Both the position numbers and the translations under genes were made by a program. Shown here one piece after another: positions 9,068 to 19,374 of a DNA stretch of 64,000 bases. The notes under the pieces were generated by a model, which made no database searches, was not told the origin of the DNA, and was given only the letters and a program-made list of their open reading frames with translations. Position 1 is the stretch's first letter. Each line of letters begins with the position of its first letter. The DNA is from Acidihalobacter aeolianus (GTDB taxonomy: Bacteria > Pseudomonadota > Gammaproteobacteria > DSM-5130 > Acidihalobacteraceae): NCBI RefSeq assembly GCF_001753165.1, contig NZ_CP017448.1, forward strand, positions 3,227,183 to 3,291,182. The letters run 5' to 3'.

Positions 9068-10447
9068 ATGAGCCAGATCAGTCCCACCCTGTTCCGCGCC
9101 TACGACATCCGCGGCGTGGTCGACCGCGATCTCACAGAATCCGCCGCCCGGCTCATCGGCCAGGCCTTCGGCAGTGCCGCGCTGGCACGCGGCCAGCAGG
9201 CCGTCGCGATCGGGCGGGACGGCCGACTCAGCGGCCCGCGGCTGATCGCCGCGCTCGCCGAGGGACTGCTAGCCAGCGGCATGGACGTGATCGACGTCGG
9301 CTGTGTGCCGACACCGGTGGTCTACTATGCCGCCGAGGCCCTCGGCACGCGCACCTGCGTCGCTGTCACTGGCAGTCACAACCCGCCCGACTACAACGGC
9401 CTGAAGATGGTCATCGGCGGCGAAACCCTCTACGGCGACACCATCCAGGCTCTGCGCACGCGTATTGAAACCGACGACTTCACTCACGGCACCGGGACGC
9501 GCCGCGAAGAAGACGTCGCCGAACGCTATCTCGCGCGCATCGCCGGCGACGTGAAGCTGGCGCGACCGCTCAGCCTTGCGGTGGACTGCGGCAACGGCGT
9601 TGCCGGCGAGCTCGCCCCACGCCTGATCGAACGGCTCGGCTGCCGCGTCGAGCGGCTGTACTGCGAAATCGACGGGCATTTCCCCAACCATCACCCGAAC
9701 CCGTCCGAGCCCGAGAATCTCACCGACCTGATCGAGCGGGTGCGCAATCATGGGCTCGACCTGGGACTCGCCTTCGACGGCGACGGCGACCGCCTCGGCG
9801 TGGTCGACCCCGAAGGGCGCGTGGTGTGGGCCGACCGCCAGATGATGCTCTACGCCGCCGACGTGCTCTCGCGCAATCCCGGCGCGACCATCCTCTACGA
9901 CGTCAAGTGCTCGAAACACCTCGGAGACCAGATCGCGGCACATGGCGGCAAACCGCTGATGTGGAAGACCGGCCACTCGCTGGCCAAGGCCAAGATGCGC
10001 GAGACCGGCACCCTGCTCGGCGGCGAGATGAGCGGACACATCTTTTTCAAGGAACGCTGGTACGGTTTCGACGACGCGCTCTACACCGCCGCACGCCTGC
10101 TCGAGATCCTCAGCCATGACCCGCGCACACCGACCGAGGTGTTCGCCGCCCTGCCCGACAGCCTCAATACCCCGGAACTCAACGTGCTCTTCGCCGAGGA
10201 AGGGGCCCATTTCGCCTTCATGCACAAGCTGAGCGAACAGGCCGATTTCGGCGATGCCACGCTGACCACCATCGATGGCCTGCGCGCAGATTACACCGAC
10301 GGCTGGGGCTTGGTGCGTCCGTCCAACACCACGCCGAGCCTCGTGATCCGCTTCGAGGCCGACGATGCGACCGCGCTGGCCCGCATTCAGAACGTATTCC
10401 GCACGCAGATACTGACCGTGGAGCCTTCCCTGAAACTACCTTTCTGA
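9068..10447 (+). CDS. algC: Phosphomannomutase/phosphoglucomutase AlgC
   Basis: Bifunctional hexose-phosphate mutase supplying precursors for exopolysaccharide and LPS. Domain 1 carries the phosphoserine loop TGSHNPPDYNG around residue 106, domain 3 the metal loop DGDGDR around residue 241, and domain 4 the phosphate-binding PSNTTPSLVIRFEA near residue 418. A GGEMSGH sugar-recognition loop lies near residue 320. The start is preceded by AAGGAAG. In Pseudomonas and relatives algC is normally followed directly by argB; here a restriction-modification pair lies between them. Confidence 0.95.
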   Translation: MSQISPTLFRAYDIRGVVDRDLTESAARLIGQAFGSAALARGQQAVAIGRDGRLSGPRLIAALAEGLLASGMDVIDVGCVPTPVVYYAAEALGTRTCVAVTGSHNPPDYNGLKMVIGGETLYGDTIQALRTRIETDDFTHGTGTRREEDVAERYLARIAGDVKLARPLSLAVDCGNGVAGELAPRLIERLGCRVERLYCEIDGHFPNHHPNPSEPENLTDLIERVRNHGLDLGLAFDGDGDRLGVVDPEGRVVWADRQMMLYAADVLSRNPGATILYDVKCSKHLGDQIAAHGGKPLMWKTGHSLAKAKMRETGTLLGGEMSGHIFFKERWYGFDDALYTAARLLEILSHDPRTPTEVFAALPDSLNTPELNVLFAEEGAHFAFMHKLSEQADFGDATLTTIDGLRADYTDGWGLVRPSNTTPSLVIRFEADDATALARIQNVFRTQILTVEPSLKLPF

Positions 10448-10461
10448 ATGTGGACCTTGAT

Positions 10462-11052
10462 ATGAGCATCGAACTCCTTCCGGAAAACATCCGCCAAAAC
10501 TACGAAGTTCACGAGTGGAAGCATGCGGCAGCCATTTTCCACGCTGATTTCGCACAGGAGTGGGATGACCTGATTGCCGTACTGGATGCCTTTCGGCTTT
10601 ATCGCAGTTGGATTGTCGAACCGGGCGGACGTAAATCGAGAGTGGCAAGCTTCATTGATGGTTTTCTAGCTGAGCGTGGTTGGCTAGAAAAGGGTTTCCA
10701 GACCCGTATGGTTGTCGACGACAACACCATGGAAACACCGACGCATAAGGTCGACTGCTTCAAGAACCGTATCGCACTTGAGATCGAATGGAACAACAAG
10801 GACCCATTTTTCGACCGCGACTTGAACAACTTCCGCCTGTTGTTCGAGTTACGTGCGATCAGTATCGGCGTCATTATTACTCGCTGCGATGCGTTGCAAG
10901 ACATCTTCAACCGACTTGGCCGCGGCTCATCATATGGCGCATCGACCACACACATGAGTAAGCTGTTGCCACGCATTGAGGGTGGCGGCGGGGGTGGATG
11001 TCCGGTACTTGTCTTCGGCATAAAACCCGAACTCTATATAGAGGACGAATAA
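10462..11052 (+). CDS. BglII-type restriction endonuclease
   Basis: Resembles the BglII/BstYI restriction endonuclease family (type II enzymes cutting within GATC-centred palindromes). The 196-residue protein carries a plausible PD-(D/E)xK-type core, THKVDCFKNRIALEIEWNNKDPFFDRDLNNF around residues 94-124 when read as separate blocks, with Asp, Glu and Glu residues suited to metal binding. A Gly-rich run (six Gly) lies near residue 180. I use the ATG at 10462; a GTG at 10450 is also in frame and neither has a good ribosome-binding site. The methyltransferase gene follows directly. Base composition is clearly AT-richer than in algC and argB. Exact specificity is not determined. Confidence 0.8.
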   Translation: MSIELLPENIRQNYEVHEWKHAAAIFHADFAQEWDDLIAVLDAFRLYRSWIVEPGGRKSRVASFIDGFLAERGWLEKGFQTRMVVDDNTMETPTHKVDCFKNRIALEIEWNNKDPFFDRDLNNFRLLFELRAISIGVIITRCDALQDIFNRLGRGSSYGASTTHMSKLLPRIEGGGGGGCPVLVFGIKPELYIEDE

Positions 11053-13171
<2,119 letters not shown>

Positions 13172-13175
13172 GGGT

Positions 13176-13820
13176 CTACACGCCGTATTCGGCGCGATAG
13201 GCTTCCAACCGGCCCAGCACATCCGCGCGCTCCGGGTCGCCGCGCAGATGCGCCACCAGATCCGACAGGCGTGCGATGCTGATCACCGGCACGCCCAGGC
13301 TTTCCTCGACTTCCTGGATCGCCGAGAGCCGGCCGCGACCGCGCTCCTCGCGGTTCAACGAGATCGCCACGCCGGCGAGCGTCGCCCCGGCAGCCTGGAT
13401 GATCTCGACCGATTCGCGGATCGCCGTACCCGCGGTGATCACGTCGTCGACCACCAGCACGCGTCCGCTCAGCGGCGCGCCGACCAGCGATCCACCTTCC
13501 CCGTGGTCCTTGGCCTCCTTGCGGTTGAAGCACCAGGGCAGGTCAAGCCCGTGGTGTTCCGCCAATGCGACCGCCGTGGCGGCGACCAGGGGGATACCCT
13601 TGTAGGCAGGCCCGAAGAGCATGTCGAAGGCAAGGCCGGAGCCGACGATGGCCTGGGCGTAGTAACGCCCCAGTCGAGCCAGGGCATCGCCCGTGTTGAA
13701 CAGGCCGGCATTGAAGAAGTACGGGCTGATGCGTCCCGATTTGAGGGTAAATTCGCCGAAGCGCAACACACCGCGTTCGATGGCGAAGTCGAGGAAATTC
13801 TGCTGGTCGCTCGCGCTCAT
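13176..13820 (-). CDS. pyrE: Orotate phosphoribosyltransferase PyrE
   Basis: Transfers phosphoribose from PRPP to orotate in UMP synthesis. The catalytic loop [12 protein letters not shown] near residue 100 and the PRPP-binding motif [13 protein letters not shown] near residue 122 are typical of the E. coli-type dimeric enzyme. The N-terminal [21 protein letters not shown] (read as two blocks) is also characteristic. Length, 214 residues, is normal. The divergent neighbour is the CPA1-type antiporter. Confidence 0.97.
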   Translation of the reverse strand: MSASDQQNFLDFAIERGVLRFGEFTLKSGRISPYFFNAGLFNTGDALARLGRYYAQAIVGSGLAFDMLFGPAYKGIPLVAATAVALAEHHGLDLPWCFNRKEAKDHGEGGSLVGAPLSGRVLVVDDVITAGTAIRESVEIIQAAGATLAGVAISLNREERGRGRLSAIQEVEESLGVPVISIARLSDLVAHLRGDPERADVLGRLEAYRAEYGV

Positions 13821-13848
13821 GTGATTCCCTAATAGTCTGTGGTCAACA

Positions 13849-13857
13849 TGCTAGAGT
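13849..13857 (+). promoter_or_regulatory. Extended -10 promoter candidate for the antiporter
   Basis: TGCTAGAGT matches an extended -10 element, 35 bases before the antiporter ATG. There is no convincing -35 box. It closely resembles the element at 15728. Confidence 0.35.
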
Positions 13858-13892
13858 AGGCTTTGCGCCCCTGACAACCACTGTTCGCATCC

Positions 13893-15722
13893 ATGAACGA
13901 ATTCGCCCTATTCGCGATCGCCGCCGTCGGGTTGCTGGGTGTTCTGTGCCAATGGATTGCCTGGCGGGTCAAACTGCCGGCAATCCTCTTCCTGCTGCTC
14001 GCCGGCATCCTCATCGGCCCGGTCACCGGATGGCTCGATCCGGACCGCGTGTTCGGCGACCTGCTGTTCCCGATCGTCTCGCTGGCCGTCGCGGTGATCC
14101 TGTTCGAAGGCAGCCTGACGCTGCGCCTCGACGAGATCCGCGGACTCGAACGGGTGGTACGCAACCTGGTGAGCTTCGGACTGCTGATCAGCGGCTCGAT
14201 CACCGCACTCGCTGCGCACTGGCTGGTCGGTCTCGACTGGCAACTGGCCGCGTTGTTCGGCGCGATGATGACCGTCACCGGCCCTACCGTGATCATCCCC
14301 ATGCTACGCACCGTACGTCCCAATGCCGCCGTCGCCAAGGCGCTGCGCTGGGAAGGCATCGTCATCGATCCGCTGGGCGCACTGCTCGCAGTTGTGGTCT
14401 ACGAATTCATCATCTCCAGCCAGGGCACCGGTGCCGTGGGGCATCTGATCGGCACCTTCGCCATGATCCTCAGCGTTGGCGGGGTGCTCGGCGTCGCCGC
14501 CGGATACTGCCTCGGCCTGTTGCTGCGCAATTACCTGCTGCCGGAGTACCTGCACAACGTCACCACGCTGTCCGCCGTGTTCGCGGTATTCGCCGGCGCC
14601 GACATGCTCGCCCCTGAATCCGGCCTGCTCGCAGTCACGGTGATGGGCATGTGGCTGGCCAACATGAAGCGCATCCCGGTCGACGCCATCCTCGACTTCA
14701 AGGAAAGCCTGAGCGTGTTCTTCATCTCAGGGCTGTTCATCGTGCTCGCCGCGCGCCTGGATCTGACGCAGATGCTGCGCATCGGCTGGGGCGCGCTGGG
14801 TGTGCTCGTGGTGCTGCAACTCGTCTCACGCCCGCTCAAGGTGTGGCTGTCCACCCTCGGTTCGCCGCTTAATATGCGCGAGCGGGTGCTGCTTGCCTGG
14901 ATCGGCCCGCGCGGCATCATCGCAGCGGCAGTCTCGGCCCTGTTCGCGCTGCGCCTCTCCGAACTTGGCTACCACGACGCCAACCGCCTCGTGCCCCTGA
15001 CCTTTCTCGTCATCATCGGCACGGTGGTGCTGCAAAGCCTGACCGCGCGCCCGCTCGCCAGCTTCCTCGGCATCGCCGAGCCGGAACCCCGGGGCCTGCT
15101 GCTGGTCGGCGCCAATCCGGTGGCCCGTGCCGTCGGCCGTGCCCTGCAAAAGCGCGGCTTTCAGGTCATTCTGGCCGACAGCTACTGGGAACACGTCAAG
15201 GCCGCCCGCATGGACGGCCTGAGCACCTACTACGGCAATCCCGTGTCCGAGCACGCCGACCGCCACCTCGACTTGATCGGCATCGGCCGCCTGCTCGGGC
15301 TGTCGCCGCAGGGCGATCTCAACGTCCTGGCCGCGCAGTATTACCGCCGCGAACTCGGCGTGCGCAGCGTCTACACCCTGCCCACGCCGACGGACAACGA
15401 GGCGCGCCGGCAGAAGCACACGGTCGCGGCCGAGTTCCGCGGCCGGCCCCTGTTCGGCGGTGACATCTCCTACCGCAAGCTGCAGAGCCTGGTCAGCCAG
15501 GGCGCGGAGATCCGCTCCACCACGCTCACCGCCAGCTTCGGCTACGAGGACTGGCGCAAAACCCACGGCAATGCCATCCCGCTTTTCGCCATCACGCCCA
15601 AAAATCACCTGCGCGTGTTCGCCGCGGACACCGAAATCCGTCCGACGGCGGACTGGACCCTGCTCGCCATGACCCCGCCAGACACGGAAAAGACCGCCGA
15701 GGCGCCAGCCGCAAGCGCGTGA
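13893..15722 (+). CDS. CPA1-type cation/proton antiporter with TrkA-N-like tail
   Basis: Inner-membrane sodium or potassium/proton antiporter. About twelve hydrophobic segments fill residues 1-395. The family motif EGIVIDPLGALLAVVVYE, with the Asp-Pro pair of the ion site, lies near residue 154-170, and GPRGIIAAAVSALFALRL near residue 338. After residue 400 comes a Rossmann-like TrkA-N domain (LLVGANPVARAVGRALQKRGF), which may bind a nucleotide and gate transport. The last 100 residues are soluble. Such proteins handle pH and osmotic balance. Ion preference cannot be read from the sequence. Confidence 0.88.
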   Translation: MNEFALFAIAAVGLLGVLCQWIAWRVKLPAILFLLLAGILIGPVTGWLDPDRVFGDLLFPIVSLAVAVILFEGSLTLRLDEIRGLERVVRNLVSFGLLISGSITALAAHWLVGLDWQLAALFGAMMTVTGPTVIIPMLRTVRPNAAVAKALRWEGIVIDPLGALLAVVVYEFIISSQGTGAVGHLIGTFAMILSVGGVLGVAAGYCLGLLLRNYLLPEYLHNVTTLSAVFAVFAGADMLAPESGLLAVTVMGMWLANMKRIPVDAILDFKESLSVFFISGLFIVLAARLDLTQMLRIGWGALGVLVVLQLVSRPLKVWLSTLGSPLNMRERVLLAWIGPRGIIAAAVSALFALRLSELGYHDANRLVPLTFLVIIGTVVLQSLTARPLASFLGIAEPEPRGLLLVGANPVARAVGRALQKRGFQVILADSYWEHVKAARMDGLSTYYGNPVSEHADRHLDLIGIGRLLGLSPQGDLNVLAAQYYRRELGVRSVYTLPTPTDNEARRQKHTVAAEFRGRPLFGGDISYRKLQSLVSQGAEIRSTTLTASFGYEDWRKTHGNAIPLFAITPKNHLRVFAADTEIRPTADWTLLAMTPPDTEKTAEAPAASA

Positions 15723-15727
15723 AGCGA

Positions 15728-15736
15728 TGCTAGACT
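15728..15736 (+). promoter_or_regulatory. Extended -10 promoter candidate for the exonuclease III gene
   Basis: TGCTAGACT, an extended -10 match 28 bases before the ATG at 15765, lies directly after the antiporter stop. The -35 region is weak. Confidence 0.4.
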
Positions 15737-15764
15737 GGCGCCTTTTCGCCGAACCGCCTGCATC

Positions 15765-16550
15765 ATGCGCATCATCACCTTCAACGCCAACGGCATCCGC
15801 TCCGCCGCACGCAAGGGCTTTTTCGACTGGCTGCCGCAGCAGCATGCGGACGTGGTCTGCATCCAGGAAACCAAGGCCCAGGCCGAGCAGCTCACCGATG
15901 CGGCGTTCTGGCCGGAAGGCTGGGACTGCTACTACTCCGATGCCGAGAAGAAGGGCTACAGCGGCGTCGCACTGTACGCGCGGCGCAAGCCCGATGCGGT
16001 GGAAGCCGTGCTCGGCTGCCCCGAATGCCCGGAGTTCGAGACCGAGGGCCGCTGGCTGGAAGCCCGCTTCGGCAACCTGAGCGTGATCTCCCTGTACATG
16101 CCGTCGGGTTCCTCCGGCGATGTACGCCAGCAGATCAAGTACCGCCTGATGGACTGCCTGTACCGGCACCTGGACGAGCTGCGCGGCAACGGGCGTGAGT
16201 ACGTGATCTGCGCCGACTGGAACATCGTGCACACCGCCGCCGACATCAAGAACTGGCGCGGCAACCAGAAGAACTCCGGCTGCCTGCCCGAAGAACGCGC
16301 CTGGCTGGACCGCCTGTTCGGCGAGTTGGGCTATGTCGATGCGTTCCGCCGGATCGAGCAAGCGCCCGAGCAGTACACCTGGTGGTCCAACCGCGGCCAG
16401 GCGTGGGCCAAGAATGTCGGCTGGCGCATCGACTACCAGGTGGTCAGTCCCTCGCTCGCCGACAAGGTCCGCGCCACCGCGATCTACCGCGAGCAACGCT
16501 TCTCCGACCACGCCCCGCTGACCATCGACTACGACCGAGAGCTGATTTAG
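15765..16550 (+). CDS. xthA: Exodeoxyribonuclease III / AP endonuclease
   Basis: DNA repair nuclease that cuts at abasic sites and has 3' exonuclease activity. All family landmarks are present: MRIITFNANGIRSA at the start, the metal-binding Glu in CIQETKAQ near residue 34, ADWNIVHTAADIKNW near residue 147, WWSNRGQAWAKNVGWRIDYQ near 206, and the C-terminal catalytic SDHAPLTID. At 261 residues it belongs to the shorter ExoA-like subgroup. It stands alone between the antiporter and ampG. Confidence 0.95.
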   Translation: MRIITFNANGIRSAARKGFFDWLPQQHADVVCIQETKAQAEQLTDAAFWPEGWDCYYSDAEKKGYSGVALYARRKPDAVEAVLGCPECPEFETEGRWLEARFGNLSVISLYMPSGSSGDVRQQIKYRLMDCLYRHLDELRGNGREYVICADWNIVHTAADIKNWRGNQKNSGCLPEERAWLDRLFGELGYVDAFRRIEQAPEQYTWWSNRGQAWAKNVGWRIDYQVVSPSLADKVRATAIYREQRFSDHAPLTIDYDRELI

Positions 16551-16626
16551 ACCCGGCACGACGCACAAGGCGCAACCGGGCGCGTGCCATGTATCATGTC
16601 GGCACACCGTCGACCGGATACGCCAC

Positions 16627-17886
16627 TTGAAGCTGAGCTACGCCGCCCTGCTGCGCGAATTCTTCACCGGCCGCATGATCGTGGCGGCGCTCATGGGCTT
16701 CGCCTCCGGTCTCCCGCTGCTGCTCACATTGACCCTGCTGCAGGCCTGGCTGACCCAGGCCGGCGTGTCCCTCGGCGAGATCGGCCTGTTCGCCCTCGTC
16801 GGCATTCCCTACACGATCAAGTTCCTGTGGGCGCCGTTCATGGACCGCTACGTCCCGCCGCTGCTCGGACGCCGCCGCGGCTGGCTGTTCGTGCTGCAGC
16901 TGCTGCTGGCGCTCGCCATCCTGTTGCTGGGCCAGACCGACCCGCACCGCAACCTCACCCTGGTGGCCGTGTTCGCGCTGCTGGTGGCGCTGTTCTCGGC
17001 CATGCAGGACACGGTGATCGACGCCTACCGGCGCGAGTCGCTGGCCGACGACGAACAGGGGCTCGGCGCCTCGCTGTACGTATGGGGCTACCGCGTCGGC
17101 ATGCTGGTGGCCTCCGGCGGCGGTCTGATCCTCGCGCAGTACGCCGGTTTCGCACTGACCTTCGCCGCGATGGCGGCGCTCATGCTGCCCGGCCTCGTCA
17201 CCACGCTGTTCGCGCCCGAGCCGAACACCCATAAGCCCCTGCCGCCCGACCTGCGCACCGCCGTGGTCGGGCCCTTCGTCGAGTTCTTCAGCCAACGGCA
17301 GAATGCGCTGCTGATCCTGCTGTTCATCCTGCTCTACAAGCTCGGCGACACCCTCGCCACCACCATGACCACCCCCTTCTATCTGCAGCTCGGCTACTCC
17401 AAGGCGGACATCGGTGCGGTGGTCAAGCTGTTCGGCTTCTGGGCCACCGTGCTCGGCGGTTTCGCCGGCGGCATCGGCATTCTGCGCATCGGCCAGTACC
17501 GTGCCCTGTGGCTGTTCGGGCTGCTGCAGGCCCTGTCCACCGCCGCCTTCGCCTGGCTGGTCTACACCGGCCCCGTGCTCGGCTGGCTGGCCGTGATCAT
17601 CGCCTTCGAGAACTTCACCGGCGGCATGGGCACGGCCGCCTTCATCGGCTTCATGGCGAACCTGACCAACAAGGAATTCACCGCCACGCAGTACGCGCTG
17701 CTCACCAGCCTGATGGGCGTGCCGCGCACCCTGCTCGCCGCCAGCACCGGCTACATGGCGCAGGATCTCGGCTGGCCGATGTTCTTCGTCGTCTGCGCCC
17801 TGCTCGCGGTACCGGGGCTGCTGCTGCTCACGCGCTTCCGCGGCTGGTTGCAGCCCGCCGCCTCGCGACCTGGAGAGCCGGCATGA
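16627..17886 (+). CDS. ampG: AmpG family muropeptide permease
   Basis: MFS transporter that imports anhydromuropeptides from the periplasm for cell wall recycling. About twelve transmembrane segments are seen. The family-typical first block GFASGLPLLLTLTLLQAWLTQAG (read as pieces) and GIPYTIKFLWAPFMDRYVPP lie at residues 17-75. QDTVIDAYRRE near residue 128 and the late block FTATQYALLTSLMGVPRTL are also characteristic. The frame starts with TTG at 16627; the first ATG, at 16675, would remove part of the first helix, so I prefer the TTG. The stop overlaps the start of the MscS gene (ATGA). Confidence 0.88.
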   Translation: MKLSYAALLREFFTGRMIVAALMGFASGLPLLLTLTLLQAWLTQAGVSLGEIGLFALVGIPYTIKFLWAPFMDRYVPPLLGRRRGWLFVLQLLLALAILLLGQTDPHRNLTLVAVFALLVALFSAMQDTVIDAYRRESLADDEQGLGASLYVWGYRVGMLVASGGGLILAQYAGFALTFAAMAALMLPGLVTTLFAPEPNTHKPLPPDLRTAVVGPFVEFFSQRQNALLILLFILLYKLGDTLATTMTTPFYLQLGYSKADIGAVVKLFGFWATVLGGFAGGIGILRIGQYRALWLFGLLQALSTAAFAWLVYTGPVLGWLAVIIAFENFTGGMGTAAFIGFMANLTNKEFTATQYALLTSLMGVPRTLLAASTGYMAQDLGWPMFFVVCALLAVPGLLLLTRFRGWLQPAASRPGEPA

Positions 17887-19163
17887 ATCCGATCATCCAG
17901 ATGCTGACGCCGGGCCGGCTGTGGCAGCTCGGCATCATCGTCCTGGCGCTGGCCGTCGGCTGGCTGGCCCATCGTCTGGCCACGCAGCGCGTGGCGCAGG
18001 CCACCGAAAACGCCCCATTGCGCAGCCTGCGCCGCATCCTGTTGCGCGGCTCCGAGCGACTCGCCTTTCCGCTGACCGCGCTGCTCGTCACCCTGACCGG
18101 GCGTGCCGCGCTGCTGGCCGCACACCGTCCCGGAGAGATCCTGGCGGTGATGACTCCCTTGCTGTTGTCACTGGCCGCGATCCGCCTGCTGGTCTACTTC
18201 CTGCGCCAGGGACTTCGCCCTGGGCCGACGCTGCGCGCCTGGGAACAGATCGTCGGCCTGTCCATCTGGGCGGTGGTCGCGCTGCACCTGCTCGGCTGGC
18301 TCGAACCGCTGTCGAAGCTGCTCGACCGCGTGCAGCTCACCCCCGGGACGCATCCCATTACGCTGCTGACGCTGTTCAAGGCCGGCATGCTGATCGGCGT
18401 GGTGTTCCTGCTCACCTGGTGGGTCGGCAGCGCCATCGAGCGCCAGATCATGGCCGCGGGCGGCATCAGCGCCGGTCTGCGCGTGGGCATCGCCAAGGTG
18501 ATCAAATTCGTGATGCTGGTCTTCGGCCTGCTGATCGGACTGAATCTGGTCGGCATCGACCTGACCGCCTTCACCGTGTTCGGCGGTGCGCTCGGCGTCG
18601 GCCTCGGCCTCGGCCTGCAGCGCATCGCGAGCAACCTCGTCAGCGGCTTCATCCTGCTGTTCGACCGCTCCATCCGGCCCGGCGACGTGATCAGCATCGG
18701 CGACCGCTTCGGCTGGGTGCAGGAATTGCGCGCCCGCTACATCGTCGTGCGCGACCGCGACGGGGTGGAAACGCTGATCCCGAACGAGAACCTCGTGACC
18801 TCGCAGGTGATCAACTGGAGTTACACCGACCGCAAGGTGCGTCTCAAGACGCCTGTCACCATCAGCTACGCCGACGATCCCGAAATCGCCCTGCGCCTGA
18901 TGGAGGAGGTTGCACGCACGCACTCTCGCATACTCGACGACCCGTCACCGGGCGCACGCCTGCTCTCATTCGACGACAACGGCATGCGTCTCGAACTGCG
19001 TGCCTGGATTCAGGACCCTGAGGCCGGCGTCAACAACATCCGCTCCGAACTCAATCTCGCCATCTGGCGTGCCTTCAAGAGGCACGGCATCACAATCCCC
19101 TATCCGCAGCGCGTGGTGCATTTCAGCGGGACCCCGGATACCGGAGACCAGGATCGCCGCTAG
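17883..19163 (+). CDS. MscS family mechanosensitive channel
   Basis: Small-conductance mechanosensitive channel that releases solutes upon hypo-osmotic shock. The 426-residue protein has an N-terminal set of about four hydrophobic segments. The pore-lining helix follows, with the Gly/Ala-rich pattern FTVFGGALGVGLGLGLQRIASN near residues 225-250 (given in two parts in the gene). The MscS beta domain motif follows: GDVISIGDRFGWVQEL, then RDRDGVETLIPNENL. The C-terminal alpha-beta domain ends near residue 415. It is translationally coupled to ampG by an ATGA overlap. Confidence 0.9.
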   Translation: MNPIIQMLTPGRLWQLGIIVLALAVGWLAHRLATQRVAQATENAPLRSLRRILLRGSERLAFPLTALLVTLTGRAALLAAHRPGEILAVMTPLLLSLAAIRLLVYFLRQGLRPGPTLRAWEQIVGLSIWAVVALHLLGWLEPLSKLLDRVQLTPGTHPITLLTLFKAGMLIGVVFLLTWWVGSAIERQIMAAGGISAGLRVGIAKVIKFVMLVFGLLIGLNLVGIDLTAFTVFGGALGVGLGLGLQRIASNLVSGFILLFDRSIRPGDVISIGDRFGWVQELRARYIVVRDRDGVETLIPNENLVTSQVINWSYTDRKVRLKTPVTISYADDPEIALRLMEEVARTHSRILDDPSPGARLLSFDDNGMRLELRAWIQDPEAGVNNIRSELNLAIWRAFKRHGITIPYPQRVVHFSGTPDTGDQDRR

Positions 19164-19230
19164 CCGATTCGCTATCGGCAGGCGGACGCCGCTCTGCTAA
19201 CATCCGCCACAACCGCCGTCCCACAAGGAC

Positions 19231-19374
19231 ATGAATTTGGTCACGACGACCCCAAGGCTTGCGCTGGGCAACCGGGCTGATGTCGCTGTAGCCGACAAGG
19301 GAGCCACCGGCCCCCGCGATGCCGTCGTCCGCACCGCCCATGGCCAGCCGCCAACCGGCATACCCGATGTCTGA
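19231..19374 (+). CDS. Possible short leader ORF before the GGDEF-EAL gene
   Basis: An ATG at 19231, preceded by AAGGAC, opens a 47-codon frame ending at 19374. Its stop overlaps an in-frame ATG (19367) of the downstream GGDEF-EAL gene. An extended -10 match (TGCTAACAT, 19195-19203) lies just upstream. None of the possible starts of the large gene has a good ribosome-binding site, so a coupled leader is plausible. The peptide (Thr/Ala/Gly/Pro-rich) resembles nothing I know, and it could be chance in GC-rich DNA. Confidence 0.25.
   Translation: MNLVTTTPRLALGNRADVAVADKGATGPRDAVVRTAHGQPPTGIPDV

Noticed and set aside
14826-16607. A 593-codon minus-strand frame opposite the antiporter and exonuclease III genes
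   Set aside because: Both sense genes have firm family motifs. The antisense protein is low-complexity and shows no domain.
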